In this document: in pieces, positions 61,487 through 64,000 of the stretch
Position numbering within the stretch: position 1 is the stretch's first letter
How the letters are laid out: each line of letters opens with the position of its first letter
Made by a program: the position numbers and the translations under genes
Notes under the pieces: model-generated
Database searches by the model: none
Told to the model about the DNA's origin: nothing
Seen by the model: only the letters and a program-made list of their open reading frames with translations
NCBI RefSeq assembly: GCF_002252635.1
Contig: NZ_NQKX01000005.1
Coordinates: 186,001 to 250,000 of the forward strand
Source of the DNA: Synechococcus sp. MW101C3
GTDB taxonomy: Bacteria; Cyanobacteriota; Cyanobacteriia; PCC-6307; Cyanobiaceae
Direction of reading: 5' to 3'
Length of the DNA stretch: 64,000 nucleotides

Positions 61487-62908
61487 TCAGGCTGATGCCA
61501 AACCATCCCGTTTGACGTCGAGGGGAAAACTGACCGTGAAGGTGGTGCCATGGCCAGGTTGGCTTTGGACTGTGATCGTGCCGTGATGGTGATGGACAAT
61601 TTCCTGGGCGATGGACAACCCGAGGCCTGTGCCACCCGTCGCACGCGAGCGCGACTTCTCGACACGGTAGAAACGTTCAAACAGATGGGGTAGATGTTCC
61701 GGCGCGATTCCAACCCCAGTGTCACTGATGTCAACACGAATGCAGCCTTGCTGAATGGCAGCAACCACGCTGACTCGGCCCGGAGCAGGTGTATACTTAA
61801 TGGCATTTTCAATAAGATTAAGAAAGAGACGAATCAGATGATCTGGGCTGCCTTGGATCAACAGATTGGGGACGATGAATGTGCGGAAAGAAAGGCCCGC
61901 AAGATCAGCCAAAGGTTGAGCCTGCACAGCAACTGCAGCCAGCAGATCGCTCAAGTCAATGAGATCCTGATCAGCATACCGGTGGCCCTGTTCCAGCCGA
62001 GATAGCAGCAGAAGATCACTGCTAAGACGAATCAGACGATCAACATCATGATCAATCAAGTGGAGAGATTCTTGATAGTCTGCGACGGTGCGGGGTTGAC
62101 GCAGCGTCACTTGCAGCCGGCCCTTAAGAGCCGTCAGCGGGGTTCGAAGCTCATGAGAAGCGTCCATCAGAAACCGCCTTTCGAACTCAAAAGCCGACTG
62201 CAGTGAATCCATCATCTCATCAAACATCATGGCCAGGCGAGCCAGTTCATCATTAGAAGTTCCTTGGTAATGAATACGCTGGGCCAGATTTCCGCTAACC
62301 CTGATCTGCTTCGATATCTGCGTAATCTGCACAACCGGCTTAAGCGCACGGCTCGCCAGGAAGTAACCTCCCAAGCCCACCACTCCAAGAAGAATAGGAA
62401 GCTTGAGCAGATAGCGATTCGAGAGGTTCTGCAAGGTGGTGTCGATGGGCTGAAGAGAACGAGCCACCTTCAGCCATCCCGATGGCCTTCCACGACTCGT
62501 AAGGATTTCCTTTGTATACATTCGCCAGCGCCCTTCCCCAGTCAGCACGGTCTCAAAGCCAGGTTTTACGACTTGGTGAGCCGGAAGCATGGACGAATCG
62601 CCGAAACGCTCCTTCACAGCGCCATCATTCCCAAGCAACAAAATCACAACACCAGCATCACTCAACAATGACGCAATGATCGGCGCATCCTTACGTGGAT
62701 CGAACACCAAGGTGTTAACTTCGTCATCAAGGGACTTCAAGGCTTGGATGGCATTCACCTTCAAGGCGCCATCAACCTGCTCAAGCAGCGTTCGCTGAAA
62801 CTCGTGATAGATCAAGCGATCGGAGCCCAGCATAGTTAGACCCGCCAGAAGGCTGTACCAGGCGACCAGGCGAAACCTGAGATTGTGCCAGGGTTTCCAA
62901 AGCTTCAT
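61487..62908 (-). CDS. sensor histidine kinase (HAMP, OmpR-type partner)
   Basis: 473 aa. TM1 about 10-30, extracytoplasmic sensor about 35-165, TM2 about 167-188, HAMP about 190-240, DHp with phospho-acceptor His in MDASHELRTPLTALKG, and an ATPase domain with N box LIENAIKYTPA, G1 DTGVGIAPEHLPHLFERF and G2 GGTGLGLSIAQEIV. It follows the response regulator by 19 bp. Coding sequence is much lower in GC than most of the window. Confidence 0.94.
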   Translation of the reverse strand: MKLWKPWHNLRFRLVAWYSLLAGLTMLGSDRLIYHEFQRTLLEQVDGALKVNAIQALKSLDDEVNTLVFDPRKDAPIIASLLSDAGVVILLLGNDGAVKERFGDSSMLPAHQVVKPGFETVLTGEGRWRMYTKEILTSRGRPSGWLKVARSLQPIDTTLQNLSNRYLLKLPILLGVVGLGGYFLASRALKPVVQITQISKQIRVSGNLAQRIHYQGTSNDELARLAMMFDEMMDSLQSAFEFERRFLMDASHELRTPLTALKGRLQVTLRQPRTVADYQESLHLIDHDVDRLIRLSSDLLLLSRLEQGHRYADQDLIDLSDLLAAVAVQAQPLADLAGLSFRTFIVPNLLIQGSPDHLIRLFLNLIENAIKYTPAPGRVSVVAAIQQGCIRVDISDTGVGIAPEHLPHLFERFYRVEKSRSRATGGTGLGLSIAQEIVHHHHGTITVQSQPGHGTTFTVSFPLDVKRDGLASA

Positions 62909-62927
62909 GGCGGTTTAAACGTTGGGG

Positions 62928-63623
62928 CTATGGGTCGGAAAGCTGAGCCTCACCATCAGCCCTGATGCAGTAACCCACTCCCCTAGCAGTCTGAATCAAA
63001 GAGAATGGCTCATTCTGATCAAGCTTTCGCCGGAGATAGCCAATGTAGACATCAATAACCTTGAAGTCTCCATAATAGTCAAAGTTCCAGACGTGCTGGG
63101 CAATTTGCGTCCGACTCAACACCTGGTTGGAGTGACGCATCAAGTACTCCAAGAGAGAAAACTCCCGCGGACTCAGATCAATGAGCCGATTGCCACGCTT
63201 CACCACCCGTTGGGCGGTATCCATCTCAAGGGTCCCAACCTTGAGCAACACGTCTGTCTGAAGGGGAGGCCGCCTCAATAGAGCTCGCAACCGGGCCAGC
63301 AGCTCCGTGAAGTCAAACGGCTTGATCAAATAATCATCTGCGCCAGCATCCAAACCCAGCACACGATCCTGGACGGTGTCCAACGCCGTCAACAACAGAA
63401 CTGGTGTTTTTAATCCCTGTCTACGCAGCTCCCTAAGGACGCTCAGGCCGTCCAGTACAGGAAGCATGACGTCGAGAACAACAGCATCGTAATCAGCTGC
63501 CATTGCATAGTTCACGCCATCGCGGCCATTCAAGGCAAGATCAACGGCGTATCCCGCTTCCCCCAGCCCTTGATGGATGAACCTGGAGATACCTACATCG
63601 TCTTCAACTACTAACACGCGCAT
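62928..63623 (-). CDS. OmpR/PhoB-family response regulator
   Basis: 231 aa from the ATG at 63623 (VLVVEDDVGISRFIHQGL); the open frame 22 codons upstream is not family-like. Receiver: acidic pair EDD, phospho-acceptor Asp in AVVLDVMLPVLDG, TALDT and Lys in LIKPFDF. DNA-binding winged helix: DLSPREFSLLEYLMRHSNQVLSRTQIAQHVWNFDYYGDFKVIDVYIGYLRRKLD. Likely autoregulates its operon with the histidine kinase. Ligand not inferable. Confidence 0.94.
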   Translation of the reverse strand: MRVLVVEDDVGISRFIHQGLGEAGYAVDLALNGRDGVNYAMAADYDAVVLDVMLPVLDGLSVLRELRRQGLKTPVLLLTALDTVQDRVLGLDAGADDYLIKPFDFTELLARLRALLRRPPLQTDVLLKVGTLEMDTAQRVVKRGNRLIDLSPREFSLLEYLMRHSNQVLSRTQIAQHVWNFDYYGDFKVIDVYIGYLRRKLDQNEPFSLIQTARGVGYCIRADGEAQLSDP

Positions 63624-63812
63624 AGCAGATCGGCAAAGAACCTCCACTGAGTCATGGCAACAGAAAGGCGGACATGGGCTAACCGTCATGGTACCGCCGC
63701 GAGATGATCATTCATGCTGTCCTCAGCATAGAAACGGCACTGCAGCCTGATCTCCAGAGCTTCCACGACACAAAGCCTGGGCCACTTTCCAGTGGAAGGC
63801 CGTGAGAGCGTG

Positions 63813-64000
63813 ATGGGGTCAGTGAGGGTGGCACGGAGCATCGCTCGCAGAGGGCAGCTCACCACAGTCACAGAGATCCAGTGGTGGATAGGAAGCACGG
63901 GATCCCGGATTGAGATGGGGACGCTGCCAATCCAGATTGTGCTCAGCAAAGTGTTGCTGGATGGCACACTGCCGAGGCCTGGGGAAGGGCTCAGCAGCCA
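63813..64000 (+). CDS. possible 5' end of a gene running off the window
   Basis: An ATG frame of at least 62 codons without stop to the window edge, starting MGSVRVARSIARRGQLTTV and containing IQWWIGSTGSRIEMGTLPIQIVLSKV. The composition is unremarkable and I recognise no family. About 190 bp separate it from the response-regulator start. It may equally be chance. Confidence 0.25.
   Translation, partial: MGSVRVARSIARRGQLTTVTEIQWWIGSTGSRIEMGTLPIQIVLSKVLLDGTLPRPGEGLSS

Overview
The window looks like chromosome of a high-GC picocyanobacterium (Cyanobium / freshwater Synechococcus type). Evidence: very GC-rich coding sequence, dense operons, the block eno / gloA / clpB-like / secE / nusG that I recall as typical of these genomes, a biosynthetic SpeA arginine decarboxylase, an ABC1/UbiB kinase with a picocyanobacterial small partner, an HpsJ-like protein, and CHASE2 adenylate cyclases paired with FecR-domain proteins. 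The taxon is an inference; no rRNA or photosynthesis gene is present to fix it. I found no tRNA, rRNA, CRISPR array, intact transposase or integrase.

Layout. 1-6 kb: transcription and secretion genes (nusG, secE), a ClpB-type disaggregase and glyoxalase I on the minus strand, divergent from enolase. 6-9 kb: a UbiB-like kinase with two small conserved genes. 9-14 kb: an Anbu proteasome-like protease, then glutaminase, an AI-2E family permease, a small secreted protein and a GltS glutamate symporter. 14-19.5 kb: a giant membrane polyferredoxin with a degenerate cNMP-binding domain, argJ, a gap with a candidate promoter and 34-aa gene, and coaE. 19.5-24.3 kb: HpsJ-like gene, then a metzincin-like secreted protease lying between two direct repeats that include the last codons of gatB, then gatB. 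24.3-28 kb: amino-acid and cation transporters and ThiO. 28-33.4 kb: two tandem FecR + CHASE2-adenylate-cyclase modules. 33.4-46 kb: ndk, speA, small membrane and periplasmic genes, an MscS channel with a cNMP-binding domain, alaS and a SNF2 helicase. 46-51 kb: phosphate transport (DUF47 + PiT), a 2OG-Fe(II) oxygenase, a decayed MntA/HepT toxin-antitoxin module, a truncated second copy of the oxygenase and a Coq4-like gene. 51-58.8 kb: valS, a phosphatase-like fusion gene broken at a C10 tract, a valS remnant, and corA. 58.8-64 kb: mscL, a DGPF-protein/ECF sigma pair and a lower-GC OmpR-type two-component system.

How genes work together. The two cyclases probably make cAMP from periplasmic cues, and the MscS-cNMP channel about 5 kb away is a plausible effector. 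The glutaminase/GltS neighbourhood suggests glutamine/glutamate handling. DUF47/PiT and the phosphatase-like protein suggest phosphorus acquisition.

The most unusual pattern is a repeated architecture: three times (gatB, the 2OG oxygenase, valS) an intact core gene is followed by an accessory gene or module and then by a partial duplicate of that same core gene. This suggests a common insertion-with-duplication mechanism at gene 3' ends. Two accessory genes also carry simple-repeat frameshifts: an 8-bp tandem duplication in hepT and a C10 run in the phosphatase-like gene.
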